This document shows, piece after piece, positions 1 through 7,280 of a DNA stretch of 17,260 nucleotides. Every line of letters starts with the position of its first letter. Position 1 is the first letter of the stretch. The notes under the pieces were generated by a model. It was not told the DNA's origin, made no database searches, and was given only the letters and a program-made list of their open reading frames with translations. The DNA is from DATMXS01 sp050260275. GTDB lineage: Bacteria; Acidobacteriota; Terriglobia; Bryobacterales; Bryobacteraceae. Where the stretch lies: positions 1-17,260 of the forward strand of contig JBLNBX010000066.1 in the NCBI GenBank assembly GCA_050260275.1, in the 5' to 3' direction. The position numbers were made by a program, and so were the translations under genes.

Positions 1-357
1 CGGCGTCGCCGGATTGAGAACGACGCCCGCCGGCAATCCGGCCGCCTGGATGGTCCGGATGGTGGCGTCCAGGTGGAGCGCCGCCTCCTGTTGGACGGAG
101 ATCTGGTCCGCTCCGGCTTCAACGAAGATGGGGATGTACTTGTCCGGGTCCGTGATCATCAAGTGAACGTCGAGCGTCATCTTGGTGACTTTGCGGATGG
201 ACCGGACCACCGGGGGGCCGATGGTGAGGTTCGGCACGAAGTGTCCATCCATTATGTCAACGTGGAGCATGGCAGCCCCGGCTTGCTCGACCTTGTGGAT
301 GTCCTCCCCCAGCCTGGCGAAGTCGGCGGAGAGGATTGAGGGAACGATCTGAACCAT
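1..357 (-). CDS. rpe: Ribulose-phosphate 3-epimerase, N-terminal part (cut by window edge)
   Basis: The first 119 codons are visible and the rest lies beyond position 1. The enzyme interconverts ribulose 5-phosphate and xylulose 5-phosphate in the cytosolic pentose phosphate pathway. The sequence shows the family opening PSILSADF (residues 6-13), the metal-binding HVDIMDGHFVPN block (His32, Asp34), DVHLMI with His65, and NPATP at the cut edge. These are the classic landmarks of the TIM-barrel metalloenzyme. The ATG at 357 sits 7 nt after the rsmB stop codon, with a GGAG overlapping the end of rsmB, so the two genes are almost certainly co-transcribed and translationally close. One oddity: in the usual HxEA motif the His is replaced by Gln (residue 89, in VQQEA). 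That His is conserved but is not one of the metal ligands. Confidence 0.95.
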   Translation of the reverse strand, partial: MVQIVPSILSADFARLGEDIHKVEQAGAAMLHVDIMDGHFVPNLTIGPPVVRSIRKVTKMTLDVHLMITDPDKYIPIFVEAGADQISVQQEAALHLDATIRTIQAAGLPAGVVLNPATP

Positions 358-364
358 TTACAAG

Positions 365-1513
365 CTACTCCGATGTTAGCACGGCGGCGAAAAAGCCATC
401 CCCAGGGTCGCGGCCAGGGATGCGGCGCAGCACCCGGCGGGGCTGCAGGCCCAGAGCGTCGAGGACGCCGTCGTTTTCCTCGTGTTCGAGCGAACAGGTT
501 GAGTATACGAGCTTTCCGCCCGGAGCGAGGAGGCCAAGCGCATTTCCGAGGAGCGCCACCTGGCGGCTGTGCAGGGCGGGCAGGTCCTCGGGTCTCAGGC
601 GCCACTTGATTTCCGGGTTCCGGGCCAGGGTGCCGGTGCCGGAGCAGGGCGCGTCGAGGAGGATGCGGTCGAAGGTGTTGCCGAAGGGCAACGGTTGTGT
701 GCCGTCGAGGACCACACGGTCGCAGGCAAGTGCCCGGAGCCCGCGCAGTCTGCTGAGGTTAACGTCGCAGGCGACGGCCCAAACGCCGGACTCGAGCGCC
801 TGCGCGGTCTTGTTCCCGGGGGCGGCGCAGAGGTCGAGGAACCTCTGTCCCGGTGCGAGATCGAGCAGCGGCACGATGGACTGAGAGCCGATGTCCTGGA
901 TGCGCATCCCTTCTTCCGCGCGCCCCTCGGCGAGACGGTAGCAGCCGGGGACATCCGTAGGCTCGAGGCGCGCGGGGGGCTCGCTGCCGGGGGCCAGGCG
1001 AACGTACGTCTGGGGCGGCACGAGGTTCGCGCGCGCGATGGCGGTGGCGGTTTCAGGGCCGTACTGGCTATCCCAGCGCTGAAGCATCCACGCAGGGTGA
1101 GAAAGCTCAATGGCGCGGTCCGGCCAGGCGACGGGGTCGCGGTGAATTTTCCGGAGCACTGCGTTGACGAGGCCGGCCGCCGAGGCCTTGCGGGCCCGGC
1201 GGACCAGTTCGACGCTCTCTGAGACGGCGGCGTGCCGCGGGATGCGTTCGAGGTAGCGCAGTTGGTAGATGCCCATGCGGAGCGCGGTGCGGACGGGCGC
1301 GTCGAACCGCGAGCGGCCGGAAAAGTACTCGATCAGATAGTCGAGCTGCGCCTGGACGCGCAGCGAACCGAGGACTAATTCCGAAGCGAGACCTGCGTCA
1401 CGCGAATCGAGCGGGGCGCAACGGGCCGCGAGGAGGTCGGAAGCAAATCCGCCATCTTCGACGAGCATGAGGATGTCGAAGGCGACTGCGCGGGCAGGTG
1501 AGACGGCGGGCAC
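365..1513 (-). CDS. rsmB: 16S rRNA (cytosine-C5) methyltransferase RsmB/Sun family
   Basis: This 382-residue protein has an N-terminal NusB-like helical RNA-binding domain (about 5-125) and a C-terminal SAM-dependent Rossmann methyltransferase (about 205-382). The family methylates C967 of 16S rRNA (E. coli numbering). Visible motifs are the SAM-binding DLCAAPGNKT (227-236), motif IV DAPCSGTG with Cys290, and motif VI YSTCS with Cys340. The two cysteines are the release and nucleophile residues of this family. It is shorter than the E. coli protein (about 430 aa), mainly by compact loops. The start is a GTG at 1513. A GGAG lies only 1 nt upstream, which is unusually close, so the exact start is not secure; the next ATG in frame would cut into the NusB domain. 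It is the first gene of a pair with rpe. Confidence 0.93.
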   Translation of the reverse strand: MPAVSPARAVAFDILMLVEDGGFASDLLAARCAPLDSRDAGLASELVLGSLRVQAQLDYLIEYFSGRSRFDAPVRTALRMGIYQLRYLERIPRHAAVSESVELVRRARKASAAGLVNAVLRKIHRDPVAWPDRAIELSHPAWMLQRWDSQYGPETATAIARANLVPPQTYVRLAPGSEPPARLEPTDVPGCYRLAEGRAEEGMRIQDIGSQSIVPLLDLAPGQRFLDLCAAPGNKTAQALESGVWAVACDVNLSRLRGLRALACDRVVLDGTQPLPFGNTFDRILLDAPCSGTGTLARNPEIKWRLRPEDLPALHSRQVALLGNALGLLAPGGKLVYSTCSLEHEENDGVLDALGLQPRRVLRRIPGRDPGDGFFAAVLTSE

Positions 1514-1782
1514 ACTCCTATCATGCCCGTTCCGGCAGGGAGGGTGCGGCGGCGGTGGCGCCCCGCAGCACGCTTCCAGATCGTGTGCGGGATGTGCACG
1601 GCCATGCGCGCCGCGGCGCTCGATTGTGTATTGAGCAACTCGCGGCCAGGGCTTCCATCCGCACGGTTTCTTAACCGGCGCAGACCCCGCGCACTCGCTG
1701 CAATTCTTAGTCTCAGCAGTCCAGTTAATAAGTTAGCGGTGCAGTTATAGGAAAGACCTTTCGCCGCGACGCCACTTTACGC

Positions 1783-1811
1783 TTGACGCGAGCGCCGTCT
1801 GGTGTTAAACA
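1783..1811 (+). promoter_or_regulatory. Candidate sigma-70-type promoter upstream of the dehydrogenase/aldolase operon
   Basis: TTGACG (1783-1788) and TAAACA (1806-1811) are separated by exactly 17 bp. This would leave a leader of roughly 200 nt before the ATG at 2022. It was read by eye only and competes with the candidate at 1823-1850. Confidence 0.35.
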
Positions 1812-1822
1812 CGCTGAAGCAA

Positions 1823-1850
1823 TTGATTGGCTGCACGGCAACTCTATACG
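1823..1850 (+). promoter_or_regulatory. Second candidate sigma-70-type promoter for the same operon
   Basis: TTGATT (1823-1828) and TATACG (1845-1850) with a 16-bp spacer. The -10 box is better than in the upstream candidate, while the spacer is one base short. Either or both could be used. Confidence 0.35.
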
Positions 1851-1885
1851 TGCGGCAGGGTTGAGGCGCAGGGTTGGAGCATTGC

Positions 1886-1902
1886 CGGGCGGATGCCGCC
1901 CG
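1886..1902 (+). repeat. Short inverted repeat (hairpin) in the operon leader
   Basis: CGGGCGG and CCGCCCG form a perfect 7-bp stem around the triplet ATG. It lies downstream of both candidate promoters and about 120 nt before the start codon, so it would be part of the mRNA leader. There is no U-run, so it is not a classic terminator. No function is assigned. Confidence 0.4.
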
Positions 1903-2021
1903 AGTTCGATGCTGATGGGTGTTTCCACAGTTTTTGGGTAAACAGAGGAGCCCGGCCGAAGTGTGCGACCAGGCTGAGCTGAAGGCTTGACGTCTACAGG
2001 TTCTCCCGAAAGGAGCGTCGT

Positions 2022-3104
2022 ATGGCTGATGTGGATTTCACGCGCCGGCTGTTCCTGTCCGGGGCGGCAGCGGCGCCGGTTGTTGCCGCGGCAAGTGAAA
2101 GGATCGCGGAGTTCATTCCTCCGCCGCAGCGCATCCGGATAACCACGGCAAACGCGTCGTCGGTCGTGCCGCCGCCCCGGTACTCGCCCGAGGAGGTCCG
2201 GCAGATCGAGCAACAGGGCAAGGATGTGCGGCTGACCATTCCGGCGGACGCAGACGAGTTGAACAAGGTCCTGCCCGAGGTGGATGTCATCTTCGGAGCC
2301 ATCAACGCCGAGATGTTCGCCAGGGCGAAGAAGCTCAGATGGCTCCAGGCCACCGAGGCCGGAGTAGACAGGCTTCTATTCCCGGAGCTGGTAAAGAGCG
2401 ACGTCGTTGTCACCAACATGCAGCGCGTCTTCGCGCCTATCATCTCGGAATCGGTGATCGGAATGATGATGTGCCTGGCCCGCGGGTACATCAGCACGTA
2501 CTTCCCGCTCTTCCAGAAGCGCACCTGGAAACCCAACCGCGACCTTGTCGAGATGGACAGCAAGACCATGGGCATAGTCGGCATGGGCGGCATCGGGTCG
2601 GCGACGGCTTTCCGCGCGCACTACGGCTTCAATATGCGCATCCTGGCGACCGACGCAAAGCCGATGCCCAAGCCGGTCTTTGTAGACACGCTGCGCGAGC
2701 CCGAATGGTTCATGGAGATGGTGCCCCAGGTGGACGTTCTGGTGAGTTGCGTGCCGTCTACTCCGAAGACCGTACGCATGTTCAACCAGCAGGTGTTCCG
2801 GGCGATGAAGAAAACCGCGTACTTCATCAACGTGTCCCGCGGCACCGTTGTGGACCAGCCGGCGCTGGCGCGCGCATTGAAAGAGGGTGAGATCGCCGGA
2901 GCCGCGCTCGACGTTACGGACCCTGAGCCGCTCCCACCGGACAATGAGCTGTGGGATTGCCCGAACCTGATGATAACGGACCACACGTCCGGATTCGCTC
3001 CCGAGCGGCGCATTCGCCTCATGGCGCTGCTGGCCGAGAACGTCCGGCGGTACGCCAATGGGCTGCCGCTGATGAACGTGGTCGACAAGGAGAGGGGCTA
3101 CTGA
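2022..3104 (+). CDS. Twin-arginine-exported D-isomer-specific 2-hydroxyacid dehydrogenase
   Basis: This 360-residue protein belongs to the NAD-dependent D-2-hydroxyacid dehydrogenase family, which interconverts a 2-hydroxyacid and a 2-oxoacid. The N-terminus reads TRRLFLSG (Arg8-Arg9) followed by an Ala-rich stretch to about residue 25, a typical Tat signal. The nucleotide-binding loop GMGGIG is at 187-192, with Asp211 at the end of the second strand, which favours NAD over NADP. The catalytic trio is present: Arg273 (NVSRGTVVD), Glu302 (DPEPLP) and His321 (DHTSG). An AGGAG 8 nt upstream supports the ATG at 2022. The next gene starts 46 nt downstream in the same direction, so an operon is likely. 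The oddity is the export signal on an enzyme family that normally works in the cytosol; Tat would allow export folded with bound cofactor. The substrate cannot be named. Confidence 0.9.
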   Translation: MADVDFTRRLFLSGAAAAPVVAAASERIAEFIPPPQRIRITTANASSVVPPPRYSPEEVRQIEQQGKDVRLTIPADADELNKVLPEVDVIFGAINAEMFARAKKLRWLQATEAGVDRLLFPELVKSDVVVTNMQRVFAPIISESVIGMMMCLARGYISTYFPLFQKRTWKPNRDLVEMDSKTMGIVGMGGIGSATAFRAHYGFNMRILATDAKPMPKPVFVDTLREPEWFMEMVPQVDVLVSCVPSTPKTVRMFNQQVFRAMKKTAYFINVSRGTVVDQPALARALKEGEIAGAALDVTDPEPLPPDNELWDCPNLMITDHTSGFAPERRIRLMALLAENVRRYANGLPLMNVVDKERGY

Positions 3105-3150
3105 GCGGCGCGCCCGCCGCACTGCTCTGGTGTCACTGCCAGGAGGACAC

Positions 3151-4020
3151 ATGATCCGAAGGTGGACTACCACGGTTCTCGCGGCCGCCGCGATGGCGGC
3201 CTTTCCCGCGCTGGCCCAGCAGAAGTACTTCAACACGGCAAAACAAAAGCTGATCGAGGGCAAGCAGATTTTCGGCGGCACAGTGACAACCTCCGACCCG
3301 GCCATCTACTGCGCCATGGCCAACAGCGGCTGGGATTTCCTCTGGATCGAGATGCAGCACAGCCCGCTGACGTACAGCGAGGTCGCGAGGATGATCTTCG
3401 CCTGCCGCGATTCCCCGGCAGTGCCGTTCATCCGCGTTCCCGACGCCACCGAAGGCGACATACAGAAGGCGACCGACGCCGGCGCCCTCGGCATCATCGT
3501 CCCCATGGTGGACACGCTGGAGAAGATACAGGCGGCTATCACGTTCGCCCGTTACCCGCCCGCGGGGCGCCGCAGCCAGGGCGGCGGCAATTACAGCGCC
3601 CTGTACGGACCCGGATACCGGCAAACCGCGAACGATAACATCATAATCGTCGCCATGATCGAAAACCCCGCGGGAGTCGATCTCGCCGAAAAGATCGCAG
3701 CCGTTCCCGGAGTCGATGTCGTATTTGCGGCCAGCGGCGACCTCGGCAGCTTCAGCGGCAAGCGGCCCGGCGACCCCGACTACGAGAGGATGGTGACCAG
3801 GATCAAGAACGCGACCCTGGGCGCCGGAAAGGTACTCGGCGGACCGATTAGCTGGCGCTCGCGTGACGGCTACAGGTTCTTTCAAGGGCCTGGAGAGACG
3901 GCCCTCATCCGGGCAGGCTCGCAAGGCGCGCTGAATCCGGAAAGCAGCGGGGCCGCCAAGACCGAGATTCAACGCGAGATGGAACAGAAGTACGGGCCGG
4001 GAACGCAGCAGCGGCGCTGA
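3151..4020 (+). CDS. Sec-exported HpcH/HpaI-type aldolase (class II, citrate lyase beta superfamily)
   Basis: A 289-residue protein with a Sec signal peptide (IRRW, then an Ala-rich hydrophobic run, likely cleaved after ALA at residue 22) ahead of an HpcH/HpaI TIM barrel. Members cleave or form C-C bonds in 2-oxo-3-deoxy acids using a divalent metal. Conserved residues are visible: His70 (EMQHSP), Arg95 (FIRVPD), and the metal ligands Glu171 (AMIENPAG) and Asp197 (ASGDLG). A perfect AGGAGG at 3141-3146, 4 nt before the ATG, fixes the start at 3151 rather than an in-frame GTG at 3130. It follows the exported dehydrogenase by 46 nt. An aldolase beside a 2-hydroxyacid dehydrogenase fits a 2-oxo-acid pathway, but the extracytoplasmic location is unusual and the substrate is unknown. 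Confidence 0.88.
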   Translation: MIRRWTTTVLAAAAMAAFPALAQQKYFNTAKQKLIEGKQIFGGTVTTSDPAIYCAMANSGWDFLWIEMQHSPLTYSEVARMIFACRDSPAVPFIRVPDATEGDIQKATDAGALGIIVPMVDTLEKIQAAITFARYPPAGRRSQGGGNYSALYGPGYRQTANDNIIIVAMIENPAGVDLAEKIAAVPGVDVVFAASGDLGSFSGKRPGDPDYERMVTRIKNATLGAGKVLGGPISWRSRDGYRFFQGPGETALIRAGSQGALNPESSGAAKTEIQREMEQKYGPGTQQRR

Positions 4021-4077
4021 AGTGGAATTGCTCTGAGTGCAGGAGGCGGCCCCGCAATGGCATACCGCCTGAGGACC

Positions 4078-4112
4078 GCGGTGCGGCCGTGTTCAGAGGC
4101 CGGCCGCACCGC
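4078..4112. terminator. Perfect 11-bp hairpin between convergent genes (probable bidirectional terminator)
   Basis: GCGGTGCGGCC (4078-4088) and GGCCGCACCGC (4102-4112) are perfect complements around a 13-nt loop. It lies between the stop of the aldolase gene (4020) and the stop of the aldo/keto reductase gene (4138). There is no T-run on either side, so it is not a textbook intrinsic terminator, but its position suits a bidirectional transcription end. Confidence 0.55.
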
Positions 4113-4137
4113 TGCCCAACCTGGATATCAGCCTGTC

Positions 4138-5283
4138 CTACGCGAACAGTTCCTGTGCGCGCATCATCCGCTCGGCCACCCGGACGCCGTTCGGGCATTG
4201 CACGGAGCAGGACTTGCAATCGCTGCACCGGACGGCGCGCGCCCGCTCGGGGAGAGTCGCGAAGTGCTCCCGGCCGAGCGCGAACTGGCCGTAGAAATCA
4301 GCGTATGAGAGGAAACGCAGCGTCTCCGGAATCGCCGCGCCGTTCGGGCACTGCCCCGAGCACCGGTAACACATGCGGCAGTACAGCGGGCGGATTTCCT
4401 TGTCGATGGAGGCGAGCAGTTTCTCGTCCTGCGCGGTGAAGGGCTCGGACATCGCCCTGAAGTTCTCTATCAACTGGTCGGCATCTGTCATGCTGGGAAT
4501 CGCGACGAAGTTCTTGTTCCGCAGAACCCACTTGAGCGCAGCCAGCGCGCCGCCTGGCACCTTGGTCCGGTCGCCATGGCTGCGGCCGTATCCCGTCGCC
4601 CTGCTCGTGGGGGCCATCACCTTCATGGCAACCAGGCCGATGCCCGCCTTGCTGAGGCGCTCGTATGCGGCGTCGTTCGCCGAACCTACGGCGAAGTTGT
4701 AGACCGACAGCACGACATCGAACTTCCCCACTTGCAGCACGCGATCGACAATAGCGTTCGGATTGTGCGTGCTGACGCCGATAAACCGGACCTTGCCCTG
4801 CTTCTTAGCGTCTTCCCATACAGCAACCAGTTCGTCAGTGATGGAGCCCGGCTCGTCCCGGAAGTGCATGTACCAGATGTCGAGGTGGTCCGTGCCGAGC
4901 TCCTTGAGCGATGTGTCCAGATGCTCCCGGGCCTCGGCGGCTGTGGTCGCTCTCGATTTGCTGGAGATGATCAATCTGTTGCGCGCGCCCTTGATCGCGC
5001 TGGCGACCATGCGCTCGTTGTTGCCGCCGCCATAGACTCGCGCCGTATCAAAGTAGTTGATGCCCATATCGACTGCCCGCGAGACGACGCTCGCGTCGGA
5101 CGTTACCATGCAGCCGAAGCCGACCGACGTCACCTTCAGCCCGGTTTTGCCCAGCGTCCGGTATGCCAGCCCCCCTGATGAGGGATTGGCCGCCGCCTGC
5201 GGCATGGTGGGTTTGGCGAGCGCGGCAGCCGGAACCGTCAGGCCCGCCGCGAGGAAGTTTCTGCGTGATGCGCGTGAATCCAT
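4138..5283 (-). CDS. Twin-arginine-exported aldo/keto reductase with two 4Fe-4S motifs
   Basis: A 381-residue protein. The N-terminus SRRNFLAAG (Arg7-Arg8) plus an Ala-rich segment to about residue 23 is a Tat signal. Residues about 38-295 form an aldo/keto reductase barrel with the catalytic tetrad Asp79 (FDTARVYG), Tyr84, Lys109 (SSKS) and His140 (YMHFRD). The C-terminus has two ferredoxin-like cysteine clusters: Cys302/305/308/312 and Cys353/356/359/363, each ending in QCPNG. Fe-S-fused members of this family are common, but their electron partners are mostly unknown. AGGAG 8 nt upstream supports the ATG at 5283. It converges on the exported dehydrogenase/aldolase operon. Tat export is consistent with a protein folded around Fe-S clusters and NADP before transport. 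The substrate is not known. Confidence 0.92.
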   Translation of the reverse strand: MDSRASRRNFLAAGLTVPAAALAKPTMPQAAANPSSGGLAYRTLGKTGLKVTSVGFGCMVTSDASVVSRAVDMGINYFDTARVYGGGNNERMVASAIKGARNRLIISSKSRATTAAEAREHLDTSLKELGTDHLDIWYMHFRDEPGSITDELVAVWEDAKKQGKVRFIGVSTHNPNAIVDRVLQVGKFDVVLSVYNFAVGSANDAAYERLSKAGIGLVAMKVMAPTSRATGYGRSHGDRTKVPGGALAALKWVLRNKNFVAIPSMTDADQLIENFRAMSEPFTAQDEKLLASIDKEIRPLYCRMCYRCSGQCPNGAAIPETLRFLSYADFYGQFALGREHFATLPERARAVRCSDCKSCSVQCPNGVRVAERMMRAQELFA

Positions 5284-5311
5284 GCGCGAAGCTCCTGTCT
5301 CAAGAAAAACT

Positions 5312-5339
5312 GAAATAGCTCACATCCAGGCTATTACAA
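5312..5339 (-). promoter_or_regulatory. Weak candidate promoter for the aldo/keto reductase gene
   Basis: On the minus strand TTGTAA (5339-5334) and TATTTC (5317-5312) are 16 bp apart in the only AT-rich island upstream of the gene, about 30 nt from its ATG. The -10 box matches consensus poorly, so this is tentative. Confidence 0.22.
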
Positions 5340-5412
5340 CTGCTCAGGCGAACGCGATTCCTGATGCCGCCAGCCAGGCCGTGCCCGCTCACCCGTGCCG
5401 GAGCGACGCGGC

Positions 5413-5441
5413 GCCGGTCTGGCCATGGCCAGCGCACCGGC
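5413..5441. repeat. Nested palindrome
   Basis: A perfect 14-bp palindrome CTGGCCATGGCCAG (5419-5432) lies inside outer arms GCCGGT (5413-5418) and ACCGGC (5436-5441). It is in the gap between two divergent genes and could be an operator or a cruciform-forming site. No binding protein can be named. Confidence 0.4.
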
Positions 5442-5789
5442 AGGTTGAGCGGATGAACTGGCCAGCGCGCGCCCTCGCCGTCAGATGATGCTAAACTCCG
5501 GTTCTAAGGTCCAACGTGACTGCGCATCCATGTCGATCGCGAGCTGCAGGCTGCACCATACCGCGCCGGCCCAGAAGTGGGCGGGCCCGGTCCACGGCCG
5601 TTCTCGCGCTGCCTTTGCACTGCGCGCCGGTGCGCTGAAAGGCGCGGCTGTGACCCTTCGCGGTGCGCCCCGCATCCCGATATGCGGCCTGATCGGCCTC
5701 ACGCGTGCGCACGAGTCGTCTCTTGGAGTGGCGCGTGTGCGTGATAACCGCCGGCCTGAGTGGCTTCCGCCGCGCCAGCGAGCGAGCGA

Positions 5790-7157
5790 ATGACCCCTAA
5801 GCGCGTTCTCATCATCGACGACGATGCGAGTCTCCTCGGCGCCATGCGGGCGCAGCTCGAGCAGGCCGGCTGGGAGGTCCTCACGGCAGACTGCGCCGAG
5901 GCCGGACTGAAGGTGATGGACGCATTTGGGGCGCCCATCGTCATCACCGACCTCAGGATGCCGGGCATGTCGGGCATCGAACTGCTGCGCGAATTGCGGT
6001 CCGCTTACCCGGAGACGACCGTGGTTCTGATGACAGGCTACGGCACCGTGCAGACCGCCGTCGAGGCCATGCGTGCCGGCGCCTACGACGTCATCACCAA
6101 GCCGATCGATTACGACGCGCTCCTGCTGGTGCTCGACAGCGCCATCGAGCGGCACAGCCTTCTTAACCGTGTGCAGAGTGTCCGGGCCAGCCTGGACGAG
6201 AAGTTCGGCTTCGAGGAGATCATCGGCAAAGCGAAGCCGCTCCTGCGCGTGCTCAAGATGGCCGGGCGCGCGGCGCGTACGGACTCCGTGGTGCTCATAT
6301 CCGGCGAAACGGGCACCGGCAAGGAGCTGCTCGCCGCGGCGATCCACCGGAACAGCCGCCGCAAGGCGCGGCCGTTCGTGGTGATCAATTGCGGAGCAAT
6401 CCCCAAGGCGCTGCTCGAATCCGAGCTGTTCGGCTACACGAAAGGGGCTTTCACAGGCGCATCCAGCGACAAACGCGGGCGCGTCGAAACGGCCGACGGA
6501 GGCACCCTGTTCCTGGACGAGATCGGCGAGCTGCCACTCGAGCTTCAGGTGAAGCTGCTGCGGCTCATCCGCCAGGGCGAGATCGAAAAACTGGGGTCCG
6601 AGGTTCCGGTGCGGGTGAATGTGCGGATCATCGCGGCCACCAACCGCAATCTGCAGGCGATGGTGCAGCGGGGCGAGTTCCGCGAGGACCTCTACTACCG
6701 CCTGGCCGTGATCCCCCTGGAGCTGCCGCCTTTGCGCGAGCGCGTCGAGGACATTCCCGAACTAGCCCAGCACTTCCTCTCGCGGCTCAAAGTGACTCAC
6801 AACCGCCCCGGATTGCGGCTGCCCGCTTCGCTGATGCCGTACTTCGTAGGATACGAGTGGCCCGGCAACGTCCGCGAGCTGGAGAACGTGATCGAGCGCC
6901 TGGTGGTGCTCACCCCAGGCGACGAGATTACTCTCGAGGACCTTCCGGAGTGCCTGCGGAAGAAGAAGGCAGACCTCAACACTCTGCGTTTCGAGCTTCC
7001 GGCGGACCGCCTCAGCCTCGAAGAGGTCGAGAAGGACCTGATCATCCGGGCGCTCAAGAAGTTCTCCTGGAACCAGACGCAGGCCGCGCAGTACCTCGAC
7101 ATCAGCCGCCGGACGCTTATCTATCGAATGGAGAAGTTCGGCCTGCGCAAAGAGTAG
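5790..7157 (+). CDS. NtrC-family sigma-54-dependent response regulator
   Basis: This 455-residue protein has the full NtrC layout: receiver domain (1-120; acidic pocket Asp10-12, phosphoacceptor Asp54, Thr82, Lys104), AAA+ sigma-54 interaction domain (about 143-375) and a Fis-type helix-turn-helix at the C-terminus (about 428-452). Walker A GETGTGKE is at 172-179, the sigma-54-contacting GAFTGA loop at 219-224, and Walker B TLFLDE at 239-244. It should bind enhancer-like sites and activate RNA polymerase with sigma-54 when phosphorylated. The ATG at 5790 was chosen because the receiver starts right there; an in-frame GTG at 5760 adds 10 residues unlike any family start. Neither has a good ribosome binding site. 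No partner histidine kinase is visible in the window. gdhA follows after a gap with palindromic sites, which suggests it is the target. Confidence 0.94.
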   Translation: MTPKRVLIIDDDASLLGAMRAQLEQAGWEVLTADCAEAGLKVMDAFGAPIVITDLRMPGMSGIELLRELRSAYPETTVVLMTGYGTVQTAVEAMRAGAYDVITKPIDYDALLLVLDSAIERHSLLNRVQSVRASLDEKFGFEEIIGKAKPLLRVLKMAGRAARTDSVVLISGETGTGKELLAAAIHRNSRRKARPFVVINCGAIPKALLESELFGYTKGAFTGASSDKRGRVETADGGTLFLDEIGELPLELQVKLLRLIRQGEIEKLGSEVPVRVNVRIIAATNRNLQAMVQRGEFREDLYYRLAVIPLELPPLRERVEDIPELAQHFLSRLKVTHNRPGLRLPASLMPYFVGYEWPGNVRELENVIERLVVLTPGDEITLEDLPECLRKKKADLNTLRFELPADRLSLEEVEKDLIIRALKKFSWNQTQAAQYLDISRRTLIYRMEKFGLRKE

Positions 7158-7168
7158 CAGGATCCGCG

Positions 7169-7190
7169 GAGTGTACCATATCGTACACTC
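7169..7190. promoter_or_regulatory. Palindromic site, candidate enhancer for the NtrC-type regulator
   Basis: GAGTGTAC (7169-7176) and GTACACTC (7183-7190) are perfect 8-bp inverted arms around 6 bp. The site begins 11 bp after the regulator stop and lies about 90-110 bp upstream of a -24/-12-like element, the usual place for a sigma-54 enhancer. A terminator role is less likely because the stem is only half GC and no T-run follows. Confidence 0.5.
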
Positions 7191-7201
7191 GAACCGGCGC
7201 T

Positions 7202-7219
7202 GGCGCACGATTTCGTACA
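7202..7219. promoter_or_regulatory. Degenerate second copy of the palindromic site
   Basis: The stretch aligns with the palindrome at 7169-7190, sharing ATNTCGTACA on the right arm and GNAC on the left. The GTACA of this copy starts at 7215, exactly 32 bp from that of the first (7183), close to three DNA turns. Paired sites on one face of the helix are typical for NtrC-type activators. Confidence 0.35.
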
Positions 7220-7280
7220 GTACTCGTCCCGGGCGCGCCGGCAAAGTCCCTGAAATCAGGCTTTACGCACGTTCCGCTGA

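Larger units (their letters stand above)
1514..2021. other. Divergent intergenic region between rsmB and the exported dehydrogenase operon
   Basis: About 500 bp without a convincing gene: the open frames here are short, overlap one another and resemble nothing known. It must carry the promoters of both divergent units. It contains an AT-richer stretch around 1700-1750, two sigma-70-like candidates for the rightward operon and a 7-bp hairpin near 1886-1902. No convincing promoter for rsmB was found on the minus strand. Confidence 0.7.
5284..5789. other. Divergent intergenic region between aldo/keto reductase and sigma-54 regulator
   Basis: About 500 bp without a supported gene; the open frames that cross it look like chance frames in GC-rich DNA. 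It holds an AT-rich island next to the reductase gene (5301-5340) with a weak promoter candidate and a nested palindrome at 5413-5441. Nothing resembling a promoter for the regulator was identified. Confidence 0.65.

Noticed and set aside
3133..3972. Minus-strand frame opposite the exported aldolase
   Set aside because: The plus-strand frame has a ribosome binding site, signal peptide and catalytic residues. The antisense product is unrecognisable.
5481..6347. Minus-strand open frame opposite the sigma-54 regulator and its upstream gap
   Set aside because: It is antisense to the conserved receiver and AAA+ region. Its extension into the gap has no ribosome binding site or recognisable motif.
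7169..7190. Reading the palindrome as the terminator of the sigma-54 regulator gene
   Set aside because: The stem is half AT and no T-run follows. The offset second copy and the downstream -24/-12-like element fit a binding site better, though a terminator is not excluded.
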